Of a DNA stretch of 64,000 nt, positions 1-11,439 are shown one piece after another. This DNA is from Dermanyssus gallinae (taxonomy: Eukaryota > Arthropoda > Arachnida > Mesostigmata > Dermanyssidae). The first letter of the stretch is position 1; every line of letters starts with the position of its first letter. The DNA is taken from NCBI GenBank assembly GCA_003439945.1, contig QVRM01005619.1, positions 26,809 through 90,808 on the forward strand, written 5' to 3'. Made by a program: the position numbers and the translations under genes. The notes beneath the pieces were generated by a model. The model did no database searches, was not told where the DNA came from, and saw nothing but the letters and a program-made list of their open reading frames with translations.

Positions 1-900
1 CAGCAGCTCTCATAGAAAAAGCAGCATCATCCGAAATATACATCTCTTCTATACATCTTAAATGCAAGCATGGCAATTTTTACCCCGTAAATATCATTAA
101 GTGGTAAAAGCTTAAAGTCTTGAAAACACTTACGAAACGAATCGCTGCGGCGCAAGTTAAATACTGCCCTGAGGGCATTATTCTGAATGACTTCGGCCCT
201 ATGAGCTATACCTTTATTATGAACTCTCTAAATAAAGATACCATAACAAAGAATTTGCACTAATAGCATTTTATACACCATAAGAAGACCCTCGACAGGC
301 ACTCCTAGTTCTCGGAGACGACAAATAGATGCAAGGACTGGAATTGTTGTTGTTGTTGTTGTCTCCTCAGCTATGTTTTGTGCTCAGCGTTCTTTTTCCG
401 ACAGGAAGAGGTGGTATTCAAACCCCAAACAAACCCGGCCGCGCTACCACATCGCAAACTTGTTGATCGGCGAACCCGGTGGTGGTTCGCACCGGGGCGG
501 CTGGAATGTATTCAGTCTTCAACTCACCATTGTTCTCTAAAAGGCCTCCGACTGAGCGTTGCGGCGTCAAGGCGTACGTGGAACAGGTAGATGACGTGCG
601 AGGTGCGAGAAGCGAGGGGGATATTTTCTTTTCCCTGATGGTGACGAAGACCTGATGACATACACGACCGAGTTAGCGTAGCGTATCCGTAGCCATCATC
701 GTACACCTGCTTCAATAAGCACATTCAGTCAGCTTTCGCGCAGACGGCTTACGGCGTTCAGACTACTGTGCCGGGACTCCTGGACCGAAGCGTGCTTGAT
801 CACCTCCTTAAGGCAGCTCTCCCTCGGCCTTTTCAGCGGCGCCTTGCTTCTACTGCCTGTGAAAGCTGCCTAAAAACACTTCTATACACTCTGCAAATAT
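1..900. other. Unassigned DNA with a short (TTG)n tract
   Basis: No convincing coding or repeat family was recognised. The only structured element is a short TTG trinucleotide run near 343-362. The small open frames here have no recognisable domain. Confidence 0.5.
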
Positions 901-914
901 TTGCTTCGCATGCC

Positions 915-1868
<954 letters not shown>

Positions 1869-1957
<89 letters not shown>

Positions 1958-1965
1958 TATATATA
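1869..1965. repeat. (TA)n microsatellite
   Basis: TA array of about 97 bp with one TAAAT interruption near its right end. Confidence 0.97.
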
Positions 1966-2059
1966 GCCCAACTTATTGGTACTTTTCTGGCTTACTGCGG
2001 CCAGTAGCAGCAGCATTTTCCAAGACCTCGCAGCATATTTCAGCGTTGTTCTTTCCTTG

Positions 2060-3049
2060 TTGTCGTTACACAGACTTACACGCGTGAAGAAGAGACGCTC
2101 TCTTCACGTAAATGGATGGTAGAGTTCTGAGGATGTGTCGGGATGTGGCGCGCGCAGGTCGATGATTGGTTAGCGTGTTGTGAGTCTTGCCAACGGAGTT
2201 GTCTGGGGTGAACGGGCGGGTTGTAGGTATGTCCCTCGACTCACCCGTCAACTCTCGATCCGGCCTGCCCAGACCGGGCGACCGGGTCCAACGACTTCTC
2301 GTTGGGGGGCTCTCGGGACTCTACCGACCAACCGACCGAGCGATCTATCCCGCCGAGATCCTGTCATTAGCGACTGGAAACGACGACGACGCTCGCCTTC
2401 GTCTCTCGACGGCGGAGTATGTCGAGCTTATTTCGCGGCGCGGTTCGCCGCGTCGAGCAACCTCCGCAAGAGGCAAAATTGCGTGTCACCAGGGGTGTGA
2501 TTAAAGAAAGGTGAGCTCGCACGATGCTCTCTTTCTCGAGCTTGCTATAATAACGATAATAACTAGTAGCAGTAGTAGTAGTAGTAGTAGTAGTAGTGAT
2601 CGGCGGGGAGGCGACACAGCGGTGAAGGCAGCGTCAGCAGCAGCAGCAGCACCATCGTACGCACTGGTAACAAGGGAGCATCCGCTTTTTTGAACTTTCT
2701 ACTTGTGAATGAGCACTGCACTGTTCGCTGCGCCACCGCCCGACCACACCGATTGTGCGTGGAGGCTTTATGCACCGCTCGCGCGTCACCTCTCTCGACA
2801 AAAGACGGGTCGTAGTAGTAGTTTTTCTCTTTCGATACTCTTCTTGAATCGCTAGATCCATGCAATGATGCCTAAAGGTCATAGAAATGAACCCAAGTTT
2901 TGTCGGATCTCGTCATGCGACTCGAGATCAGAGAGCAGCGGCCCTTCTCAAATTCTATTAGAAGTTCTCGAGCCTGCTTTCGGAAGGCAATCTTTCCTCG
3001 ACAGTGAGGGTGTGGATCTTGGAAGGAGGAGCCCAGCGAAACGGCAGGA
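2060..3049. other. GC/CpG-richer block, possible exon or regulatory region
   Basis: This block is clearly richer in CpG and GC than its surroundings. It carries a TAG trinucleotide run (about 2569-2598) and a short CAG run (about 2635-2650). Two overlapping plus frames are open over about 2180-2504, but the residue composition is unremarkable and no domain was recognised. A good 5' splice-donor match (AAAG then GTGAGC) begins at 2511. It could be a 5' UTR exon or promoter of a host gene, or simply a different repeat. I cannot decide. Confidence 0.3.
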
Positions 3050-3204
3050 ATGCTAGATAAGCTTTCCCGCGCTGGCACTTTCGACCTGGCCAAGCCGTCA
3101 CGTACCCTTGCCGTCAAGGGCACATCTGGTGACAATGTTTGGTCTGCCATGAAAAAATCGAGTAGTTTAACTGCAGGTCTCAATTTTCGCCTGTTGCAAG
3201 ATCT
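3050..3204 (+). pseudogene. RLE-type non-LTR retrotransposon ORF2 relic, copy 2, part 1 (pre-RT/RT start)
   Basis: The plus-strand translation aligns with the ORF2 of the better copy at 12.08-14.95 kb. Here SGDNVWSAMKKSSSLTAGLN followed by F-R-LLQDL matches PGEEVIAAVKSFSRSAAGGL followed by DF-RPRLLMDLLSP there. The reading frame is cut at 3204 by the LINE-A insertion and resumes at 4397. This is the region just before and at the start of the reverse transcriptase domain. I infer the relation from this alignment made by eye; no full-length protein remains. Confidence 0.7.
3190..3204. repeat. Left copy of 15 bp target-site duplication
   Basis: CCTGTTGCAAGATCT occurs here and again at 4397-4411, exactly flanking the LINE-A copy 1 insertion. 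A perfect 15 bp direct repeat is the usual signature of target-primed reverse transcription. Confidence 0.9.
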
Positions 3205-4396
3205 ACAAAATACATATTGTTTATTTCGCAATAATTTTGCATTTCAAGATGGTACATAATTACAATACAATCATCATTATATACAATTTTAACACTTTAG
3301 CGACCGTCCCACCGGGCAAGAAAGTGCAAAGACCGCCGATGCGACTGGCAGCTCGCTGCGTGGTATTTAGCGCATAAAGACGCAATGCAGCACTCAGAGA
3401 CAGTCGTCGAAGATCTCTCACCTCTGTGTAAATAGAGGCAATAGCCGCCCGACACCTGTCGCCGATGTGCTTGGTAAAGGTCGTTCCCGTATAGTGCAGT
3501 CTCAGACCCAAATACGGGAAGGAGTTGACAAACTCCAGCGGTTGGCCACAGCAGGGTATTACGTCTGCTGCAGCCAATCGACCCCCACGGCGAAACTTAA
3601 TGGCTTTCGTCTTCCGTGAATTTATTTGTAGGCCCCTACGGTGAAGGTAACCTTCTACGTCGCCGACAATACGACGAATGGCACCGCGGTCCCGGTGGGC
3701 CACTACTATGTCATCCGCGTACATAACGACGACGGCGTTTCTAAACTCCTTCCGCACGTGGCGGGCTAGGTCTGCAATGAGCAAAGAGAAGGCTAGGCAA
3801 CTGAGAGGGTCCCCTTGAGGGGTCCCTACGTTTTGCCTCAGTTGCAAGGTGTCTTCGCTCCTTATGTTTACTTCAAGGCGGTCTTCAGCAAAGAAGCTGG
3901 AGAGCACACGTAGAAAAGAACCACCCACCCCAGCATGTCAAAATGAATCGACTAGTAAGTGACGGGGAGCTTTGTCAAAGGCCTTGACACAATCAATAAA
4001 GACGGCGTACAAGTGACCCCCGGGCACAGCCAACACCCGCTCAACTTCCGACTGGAGTACGTGGATCGCGTCCTGTGTACCTCGACCCTTCCTGAATCTG
4101 AATTGCTCCGGAGGTAGGGTCTTCTCCACAGTTGGAAACACCCTCGAGATAATCAACTTGGCGAAGATTTTCTTAAGAGTGCGTTCCGACGCGATACCCC
4201 GGTAGAGATTTGGATCGTCCACGTTGTCACCGTATTTGCCCTTGAATAGCAGAGTAAGCCTGGCCTCGTGCCAAACCTGGGGTATGTGTCTCCCGCTGAG
4301 TATCTGATTAAACAGATTACACAGCTCCCCTGCTAAAACATCGGACGACTCAGCCCAGTGTTCGTAATAGATCCCATCAGGACCACTACTCTTCCT
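3205..4396 (-). mobile_element. LINE-A copy 1: 5'-truncated non-LTR retrotransposon with 15 bp TSD
   Basis: A 1192 bp minus-strand insertion bounded by perfect 15 bp repeats. It starts inside the reverse transcriptase coding region (5' truncation, typical of LINEs) and ends in a short 3' UTR with no long poly-A, the last bases on its strand being TATTTTGT. Compared with copy 2 at 43.27-44.45 kb it lacks about 0.5 kb between the RT and the C-terminal cysteine/histidine region, so it also carries an internal deletion. It has split an older RLE-type element that lies on the opposite strand. Confidence 0.9.
3260..4396 (-). pseudogene. Reverse transcriptase fragment of LINE-A copy 1
   Basis: Reads in one frame from an SSGPDGI motif near 4380, through an FKGKYGD and YRGIA region, FIDCVKAFDKA (RT motif A), GTPQGDPLS (motif B) and MYADDIVVAH (catalytic YADD, motif C) to GLQINSRKTKAIKF. 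This is the core of a non-LTR retrotransposon RT, which copies element RNA at the nicked target. A single in-frame TGA at 3938-3940 splits it just after HLLVDSF; the frame continues unchanged on the other side. The endonuclease half is missing and the C-terminal zinc region is deleted. It is most likely an APE-type LINE, but the clade cannot be fixed from this piece alone. Confidence 0.9.
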
Positions 4397-4411
4397 CCTG
4401 TTGCAAGATCT
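4397..4411. repeat. Right copy of 15 bp target-site duplication
   Basis: Perfect repeat of 3190-3204. See the left copy. Confidence 0.9.
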
Positions 4412-4497
4412 GCTATCCCCTGGCCTACCCTAGGGGTTGCCGCTGACCTACTTGCGGCTGCCCTGGCCAGAGTCGTTGATCATCTTCGCTAGAGCGC
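4397..4497 (+). pseudogene. RLE-type ORF2 relic, copy 2, part 2 (continues after the LINE-A insertion)
   Basis: After removal of the insertion, the plus frame continues with DLLSP and then, after a small frame change, PTLGVAADLLAAALARVVDH. In the better copy the same place reads LLMDLLSPTLGDTASRLASA followed by LAKVVDLLLWG. The frame ends at a TAG near 4491. The 4.5-5.1 kb stretch that follows, where the RT catalytic region should be, could not be aligned by eye and is probably deleted or heavily rearranged. Confidence 0.65.
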
Positions 4498-4499
4498 CT

Positions 4500-5100
4500 C
4501 TGTTTCCGATTGACCATCGCCTAGCTCCGCGGTTGGGCGTGGGAAATTGAAGGGAAAGTAGAGCGTATCGGATGCTCATCTTATTTTCAAGAACAAGGCA
4601 GATATCTCATGTGCTCCGGTGGCCATAAGCTTGCGGGTCTGCGGGCCGGGGGGAAGGGGGGGGGTTGTCAAGCTTATTTTCAGAAACGCCCTTAGCTGCG
4701 GTAAAAGTTTAGGCCCCAAATATATTCCACCCGATGACTCAACTGGTTTATAAAAAGCCCTCTTGCACCTTGTTTCTCCAAGTACGTTATAATCTTGCAG
4801 ACTGGGATGCAGCTTCTATTTTGCCTGGCTATGAAGGAGTAAGTCGGCTCCCTAGAGTGCCTGTTCTTCAGGGCCACTCACAAAGCTTTCGAGTTTGCTG
4901 AGCGGAGTAGCTTACCCCTAACCAAATCGGAGATAACTCTGTCAGGCTCGCTCCAAAGAGCAACAGAGCACCTCAAAGCCGCTGTAGAGCAGTTACGCAG
5001 TGCAGCGACGAACCCAATTAAGCTGCGCGTCAACGAGAATAGTCGGCGGACTCTTTAGGTAGCTAAAAATCGATAACCCCATGGGTTCGTTAAAAGGACC
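4500..5100. other. Unaligned interior between the two ends of RLE copy 2
   Basis: Includes a G-rich run (about 4650-4667). A plus frame is open around 4870-5055, but it has no motif I can match to the RT region of the better copy. It may be rearranged element DNA or a further insertion. Confidence 0.35.
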
Positions 5101-5104
5101 AGGC

Positions 5105-5530
5105 GAGCGAAGGCGTCGAGCCTTAAATGACACGTTAAGCAGAACTTTACGATTCACTAGACTACCGTACGCTCTGTAACCCGTTGGACTTGACAGAAAC
5201 GGTGGCAAGGGTCTAGACGACCTAACTTTAACTCCGTCCGAGAGCAACCGATCTCGAACGTCTTTTATGGTTTAGGACGCAATGGTTAGAAACTTCTTAG
5301 CTCTTTGATTGGTTAGTGCTAGCGCGACTTGGGTCTATCATGGTCCAGCTCTCGCCGAGGCAGGCAAGGTATGAAAGTACCAGCTGCAGAAGGGTGAAAA
5401 GGGGCTGGCCCTAGCCAACGAGGCCAAGAGAGCGCGTGAGTTTCTCAGACAGCGCTTATCGCTAGATGTGCAACGGGGCAATGCGGCGTCGGAACCCTCC
5501 CGGGTGGGCCCTGCACTAGACCTCCCGTAA
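5105..5530 (+). pseudogene. RLE-type ORF2 relic, copy 2, C-terminal endonuclease region
   Basis: The plus frame reads RRRALNDTLSRTLR, then stop-interrupted LTLTP and FMV-stop-DAMV, and later GPALAEAGKV-stop-KYQ and FLRQRLSLDVQRGNAAS. The better copy has HAGINDTFSRALR, DGMTLTP, LVWDATV, GSLAETRKLDKY and FLRQRLDLDVQRGNAAS in the same order. This is the PD-(D/E)XK-like endonuclease end of the element. At least three in-frame stops (TAA, TAG, TGA) and a deletion of about 35 codons before the FLRQRL motif show that it is dead. Confidence 0.8.
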
Positions 5531-5575
5531 CGGTGCACACGTTTACAGGGATCGAATTGTTGTCTTACCATTGAG

Positions 5576-5576
5576 G

Positions 5577-5651
<75 letters not shown>
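5576..5651. repeat. (TA)n microsatellite
   Basis: TA array of about 76 bp lying immediately before a SINE-B copy. Confidence 0.97.
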
Positions 5652-5655
<4 letters not shown>

Positions 5656-5663
5656 CATATATT

Positions 5664-5830
5664 AGTGACCGCGTAGTGCTAGTGCGCCAACTAAGGTTGT
5701 CATCAACCGATGTGTCGCTGGTTCAATCCCTATTTTTGATTAAATTTACTTTGAGTGATGCTCATTGAGAAGACGATACACCATACCGCTATGCTGTTAC
5801 AAGGACCGTTGAGGAATGCCTACGGATCTC
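5664..5830 (+). mobile_element. SINE-B copy 1 (tRNA-derived)
   Basis: The head resembles a tRNA: GACCGCGTAGTGCTAGTGCG, and then a B-box GGTTCAATCCC. It is followed by the body shared with other copies in this window (TTTGAGTGATG, CTCATTGAGA, ACCATACCGCT). Related copies lie near 28.14, 29.34, 37.9 and 39.7 kb. SINEs are non-coding, transcribed by RNA polymerase III, and mobilised by LINE proteins. Confidence 0.75.
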
Positions 5831-6950
5831 CATATGTCCCTTTATGCTGCCATGTCCTTAATATATAATAATAATAATAATCATATATATAATACAAGTG
5901 TCCTTAATTTAAAAAAGGTTGCATGCCTGTTTAGGTATACGTGTCGAGCAAATATTAAATACATTTATATATAAATAGTCTGCTAACGTCGATGGAAACT
6001 GGTCGCACGAAACACGAAATTATTCTAGTTTCACTGAAGGAAATAACTGGCACTGAGCAATTTAAATTTTAATATCACTATGAAACTGTAGTGACATTGA
6101 TCATACTAATGTATATTTTACCGTATCTGGTGTGGAAATAAAGCATGTGTTAAAAGAAATGACAGCCTAACGGTGAGACCGAACATAAGCGTGGAGTAGC
6201 GTGAGAGCCCCAACCTACCAGTGATAAACCTGAGCAAAGACCCCCGCACTGCAACTCCTGGCGCGCATTAGCAACGCTCAATCACTCAGATAACAGCCCT
6301 CAGGGGCACTAGCGCAACCATTTGACAGCCCCTGGCGGTGTACGAGGAAACACGAGTTTAGTGGGCTCGTGGGTCCCACACTAGTGACGCTAGCTGTTCG
6401 TGACGCTTGTGCACTAAGCTGGTCGACTGGTCGGGATAAGCTTTCTAGAAAGATAGCAGCCGTAGCGTAATGCAAGCCGAACATTGAGTCGCGACTAACC
6501 ATCGTTATCATTTCTCAGTTCAGCGCTAGCTGCAAGAAAGAAAACGATACTCAAAGCCATCATTCGGATGAACTCCAAGCATGAGCGCAAATAAAAATTC
6601 AACTTGGATATCATCCCAATACAACACGTGGACCGCCGATGTCGTTACTGTGATGCACGAGTGGGGTGCATGCGTGCACCGTATCGTGGCTCACAGGAAC
6701 GTCTTATCCCGCAAAGGACTCCCGGACCCACACGTGAGGTACTTATAGACGCGTTTGCTCGAAAAGTCACGCCCATATTTGGACTAAAATGGGCGTCTCA
6801 GATGTCGACCAGGCCTTGAAAGTCAGGCTGCTACTAGGTGCCCTTCCAGGCTCAAGTTTCCGAGAAAGGCGCTTTAGATTATGGAAGAGAATTGCTTTTT
6901 GTTGTTGAAGCCAGCCACCTCGACGTCTAGCGTAAAGAGGTATTGTCGTA
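5831..6950. other. Unassigned DNA containing one CACACTAGTGAC module
   Basis: No coding domain was recognised. A short segment near 6340-6420, with GAGTTTAGTGGGCTCGTGGG and CCCACACTAGTGACG, matches segments at about 38.69-38.77 kb and 29.57-29.64 kb and so belongs to a dispersed repeat. The plus frame at 6604-6819 has no motif I recognise. Confidence 0.4.
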
Positions 6951-6959
6951 TATTCGCCG

Positions 6960-7215
6960 ACGCTCCGTTGGCTGTTCCTTCGAATCGATCGTCGTCACGG
7001 GTGGTGACGACGATCAGTGTCGTCATCAGCGTAGGCGACGAAATAGACTACTCCTGGGGGATGTGCGGGTGTAAGTACTCCATTGTAAGTTATCATTCAT
7101 AGGGTCGGTCCCAGTACGGATCCCTGGGAGACCTTGGCAGTGACGCCATATAGATATGCTAGGTACGACGCTAGGCTACGTCGTAAGTAGGCAGATACGG
7201 TTTGCCAACAAGTGC
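6960..7215 (-). pseudogene. R1-like reverse transcriptase fragment
   Basis: The minus-strand frame reads LRRSLASYLAYLYG, then KVSQGSVLGPTL (RT motif B, usually PQGSVLGP), a TGA, then PPGVVYFVAYADDDT with the catalytic YADD near 7024-7035. Spacing and wording match the R1/LOA group of APE-type retrotransposons. Only about 85 codons are recognisable and a stop lies in frame. Confidence 0.75.
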
Positions 7216-7639
7216 TTTGCTTTTAGCGTCTCACGAAAGTGTGTGTGTGTGTAGAAAGCATTATTGCCATCTGAGAGAATGGCCAGACAATGCAGCCGAT
7301 TTGCTCTCGGAGCATTCGTCTGTGCTTTAGTTATGTTGAGCTTGTACTGATGGCCAAGTGTGTAGAATCTCGGGCTTGGAGTTTATGCTGCTGTTTCGTC
7401 AAGCCCTTCTTGTCTCGTCTTCTAGCTCGGTTGTTGATTGTCTCTTGCTTATTAGGTACAAAATTATACTAATAGGTAAGCTTTTATCCTTTGTTAGGCA
7501 TGCCAGTGGGGTTAACCTCGTTGCGGTAACTTTTTTTTCGGGTTTCGGATCAGGCGAACTGTTGTCCAAAACTTAGGTCTACGGTATTCACTAGTAAGCA
7601 TAATATCCATCATGCGTTTGAATACATTTGGATGGTTCA

Positions 7640-7935
7640 GGTCAGGTTTGTTTCCTCCTTAAAGAGCAATGGCTGCGGTTGTTCTGCGGGATGAACGCAA
7701 TTAAAGCGGAAACACCATCTCGTCGAAACAAATTGCCAAGACAGATCGTGTAAATAACATGTTTTCGTGGCGGATGGCAAGGGCAATGAGAACTTGAAAC
7801 GCTAACAGTGCAAATGTCGCCACACAAGTAAACTGACTATTGTATGTATCTAGGTAACGGTTTCTAAAATGTAATTATTGTCCCCTTTTGACAAAATAAA
7901 GGTGCAGTTGAATTGAATTGAAAAAAATAAAACTT
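7640..7935 (+). mobile_element. Possible LINE 3' tail with TTGAA repeats
   Basis: Ends in AAATAAAGGTGCAG followed by tandem TTGAATTGAATTGAA, a form common at the 3' ends of LINEs that tail in short tandem repeats. No upstream coding sequence was recognised, so the assignment rests on the tail only. Confidence 0.3.
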
Positions 7936-9116
7936 GACGGGTTACGTTTGGCTTACACGTTGCGCACGCACGATCTATGCACTTTGGCCTAAGGCATTTA
8001 TTCGACCTTCTCGTATAACGAGTTCTCTCGGTCGATACTGTAGAGACGTCAGCAAGGGCCTGCTATTCAAAGGGTCGCTGTTTCCTGTGTGAAACAGCTG
8101 TTTTTTTACCAGCCCATCGAAGCAGAGTGTCATTTTGATTTCGACGATATAGAGTTCTGACCACATGAGGTCCCAATGCAAATTCAGTTGCGTATTAGTC
8201 CTGACGAATACAAGTATAGCCAAATACGTTACAAGTTTGGAACACTTGTTCTAAATTGAGATAAGGTTGCCAATGCCACTGCTAATACGGTACTGGCTGT
8301 AACAGTGGCCACACCAACAGCAGTGCATGTACTATTTTTGCATGTGTTAGTCTGTGTACAAGTCAATGCGTAATTTTGTAGACTTACGCACAATTAGATG
8401 TGCGCACGTGCACCGATCAAATGTTACGAACGTCTTAGGGGCGAGGCTAAGAGGGGAGGACGGTTACAGAGCGCGACAAAGGAGACGCATATTGCAGGCA
8501 ACAGGAATCAGACGGAATACTCAGCTTGAGTATTTTCCAGTTTAAATATCATCGACTTACTTATCCGGTCTCGCGCGTAGAGGTAAATGGCATCTAAATA
8601 CAGTAAAGGCTGTTACCAATCGAATTTCAGGGTGTTTGACGTGACGAGACGTGTTTAGATCGTTGTGCGACGGAACAACGGTAACTGCTGCCTCGAGAGT
8701 TTAGCCTAGTCAGAACGCTGTTCTCATAGCAGAGCGTCGGTACGCTCCAAGTGAGTCACGTCAGCGTGTTAATTAGGTCCCACCACCCATCCTTTTTACC
8801 CCCGCACCCCAACCCAGCCTGCTCCCCCCCCCCCCCCCCCGGATAGTCAGGGGGCGCACTCGACGCGCTCATATGGTGGGCGGTCGTCGGCAGTGGACTG
8901 AAAAACAGCATGGCTTATCGCATCCTCCTCTTGACCTCAATCCCCCTCTCGCTTTGTCTCTGGCAGCATCGGAGCAAATGCCCTGCGTTGGTTATCTTCT
9001 AATTGGGGCTGCAGCGTATTAGAGCTCTAGGTGGGGAGTGTTGGCTCGTAGCCGTTGAGATCCTATTGGCAATCGAGACACCCATAAACAAGGACGCTAG
9101 TCGAGCCCCGTCGAAC
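7936..9116. other. Unassigned DNA with a C17 homopolymer
   Basis: Seventeen consecutive C residues at 8824-8840 lie within a C-rich stretch. No gene was recognised. Confidence 0.45.
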
Positions 9117-9300
9117 CCGGTGGCGTGGTGGGTGCGTTATTCGCGTGCGCCTCGCAACCGAAGGAGACACGTAGGTAGGTGCGCACGGGGGCTTGAGCCC
9201 CACAGTTGCGCATTTGTATTTAGGGAGTGCGTATCACGACGCAATGCGAAAGCAGTCCCGTGGACCTTAAATGTTGGCTGAGGGTCAGCCCAAAAAGTTT
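9117..9300 (+). mobile_element. SINE-A copy 1 (tRNA-derived)
   Basis: The head is CCGGTGGCGTGGTGGGTGCG, then GGAGACAC and a B-box-like GGGGCTTGAGCCCCAC. The body shared with other copies follows (GCGCATTTGTATTTA, GACGCAATGCGAAAGCAGT, TTAAATGTTGGCTGAGGGTC). It ends AGCCCAAAAAGT. Further copies lie at 9.93, 31.05, 32.81 and 41.74 kb. Confidence 0.8.
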
Positions 9301-9930
9301 TTGCTAAGTTGAGCCGAGGTACTGGAGCTGTCGCCGTTGTTATTGGACTTGTTGATGTTGTAGGTTGTTGTTGTTGTTTGAATGTATGTCGAGTGGCTGT
9401 TCCTAACGCATACGAAGGGAAGTAATCAAACAGCCAGCGTGGCTCCGTGACGCGCCGTTTTGTTAGAAACGGTCGCCCTGAATTTAGGCTGAATAGAATA
9501 GACTGGCGAAAACTACCTGTTTTAGCTTTCCGTTTGTGTGCTCAGGCTGTAAAGCTTTGTTGTTCCTAAAACGTTTTTTTTAAATAGAGAGGGCAATGCA
9601 TTTACGTACACTTGACAATTTGTGAAGGCTAACAGTGCGGGCATGTCCTGTTTTGGCCTTCATAGATAGACGTGCCTGGGTTACGTGTTGTAGTAACACA
9701 CCCGATGTATTCTAGTACCTGACGTGTGGCACCTAGTCTTTTTATAAGACAATACATTATCATAAGATAGTTTATATAACGCCTTGTTTCTATAGCCTCC
9801 CATGTCTACCGATTTCCTCCTCATCCCTTCTCTAGCTCGCTCTCTTGATTTTTCTAAATAACCCTTAACACTGGGGTAGTTCGGGGAGGACGTTCAAAAT
9901 ACTGGTGTACCGTGTAGAAAAACCTGTAGA
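9301..9930. other. Unassigned DNA
   Basis: Contains a short TTG-rich tract (about 9330-9380). No gene or repeat family was recognised. Confidence 0.4.
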
Positions 9931-10093
9931 AGCGCCGTAGTGCATTCGCCTGCGCCTCGCGATCGAATGAGACGCACAAGTGCGCGGGCTCGAGCCCCAC
10001 CATTGCACATTTATATTTATTACCGTCTATGAAGCAATGCGAAAAGCAGTCCTGTGGCTAACGTTAAATTTTAACTGGGAGTTAGCCCGAAAA

Positions 10094-10095
<2 letters not shown>
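9931..10095 (+). mobile_element. SINE-A copy 2
   Basis: The head GCGCCGTAGTGCATTCGCC has a B-box in GGGCTCGAGCCCCAC, and the body GCAATGCGAAAAGCAGTC ends at AGCCCGAAAAGTG. Its 3' end runs straight into a (TA)n array, beyond which the same 3' end recurs in inverted orientation. Confidence 0.85.

Positions 10096-10132
<37 letters not shown>
10096..10132. repeat. (TA)n array between inverted SINE-A ends
   Basis: Short TA array forming the centre of an inverted repeat made by two SINE-A 3' ends. Confidence 0.95.
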
Positions 10133-10135
<3 letters not shown>

Positions 10136-10184
10136 TTTTCGGGCTGACCCCCAGTCACGATTTAACGTTGGCCACAGAACTGCC
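10133..10184 (-). mobile_element. SINE-A copy 3, inverted 3' fragment
   Basis: CACTTTTCGGGCTGACCCCC and the following bases are the reverse complement of the SINE-A 3' body (GGGGGTCAGCCCGAAAAGTG). It faces copy 2 across the TA array, so the region could form a hairpin. Confidence 0.8.
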
Positions 10185-11039
10185 TTTATATATTTATATA
10201 TATTATTTTAAGCCCTTATTTGAGGATGTTCCGGCAATCATGCGCTTACATCGATAACGTGCCACAAACTTTGTACTACGTAGTTTAGTACGTTTTTACG
10301 TTTCGTCATATATCTTTATTTTTTTGTTTTTCTTAAGTTTATTATATCAGTGTAAACGACTTTCATTTTTATAGCAAATGTCAGCCTCGTATGAATTCTC
10401 TGTTAAGGCTAGCAATAAGTCTAAGCTATTGCTACTACTCCCAAAAAATACGTGTTGTAGGTTCGCATGGTGGCTGGTGTGTCTACTGGCGCACGTCCCT
10501 CAGCTGTCTTTGGTCAAGCCGTTCATACGAGTTGTCCTTGAGTGCGCGTGTATTTGTCACTTTCTGTCTATACTTGTTCCGTTGCATCTATTTTTCTTTC
10601 AGCATTGTGGTTGTCTTCTTTCGTCTATTACTCCTAACTACAACTGTCAGCTGTACTGCTAGATGAACTAAGTCAAGTTGGTCACCGACGTGGGCCACAT
10701 ATGTCAATACATGCACTCGTATCGACAAGCAGGCCACTACTCTCCTCAATAAGGACCGGAAAGTCAAACGGAGAACTCGGCAGCGGTCTCTCAGTCTACT
10801 TCTGGGTCTTTACCGCTCAATAGTCGAAGACTCGGTTGCCCGGACCTGACCTTGTCTAGGTTGCAGGAAACCAGCCGTTCGAAAAAGTTGCAGTTCGCAT
10901 GGATTGTCGAAGCTGCCGCTAGACTCGCTGATCTAGAAATATGCCAAAAACTCAACACATTCTCTATGGTTGGTTTTTGCGGCTACGTGTGTCTACAGGT
11001 AAAGCAAAGTTTAGTATTTGTTACCGCCCAATAGTAGTT
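10185..11039. other. Unassigned DNA
   Basis: AT-rich. The frames at 10378-10666 have no recognisable domain. Confidence 0.4.
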
Positions 11040-11420
11040 GAGGTGAAATACACTATAAAAAGAAGTGGTGAAAACGTTTTGCTCAGGAGTAAGGATGAAA
11101 TTTATAAAATTTTGCTTTTTTACTTTGCATGATGAAATCAATTATGTCGGCGTGTTTAGAAAATTCTGCATAATTTGAATAATTTCCGAAGCAAGCTAAT
11201 CAATGGCGAATAGCCAGATTAAAGTTATAAACTCGATATGTGGTTATGTTGTGACGTTGAAGCTTTCACATGTAAAACCGTAACATGTTGCCATTACGAA
11301 AAAACATTGCACAAAAGACGATTCTCAGGTAATAGCAAATTAAAGTCTATCGTTTTTGAACTCAGCAACTACGTAACGCAGCACTATCACTTTGGTACAA
11401 ACATTTGTAGTGGCGGTGGC
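11040..11420. mobile_element. Relic of a MITE-like repeat related to the 31.2 kb element
   Basis: CAACTACGTAACGCAGCACT and ATCACTTTGGTACAAA (about 11366-11402) closely match CAACTACGTAACGCAGCACC and ATCACCTTGATACGAAA inside the MITE at 31.23-31.95 kb. No terminal repeats were located here. Confidence 0.4.
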
Positions 11421-11439
11421 TTAGGCAGCTAACGCGTGA

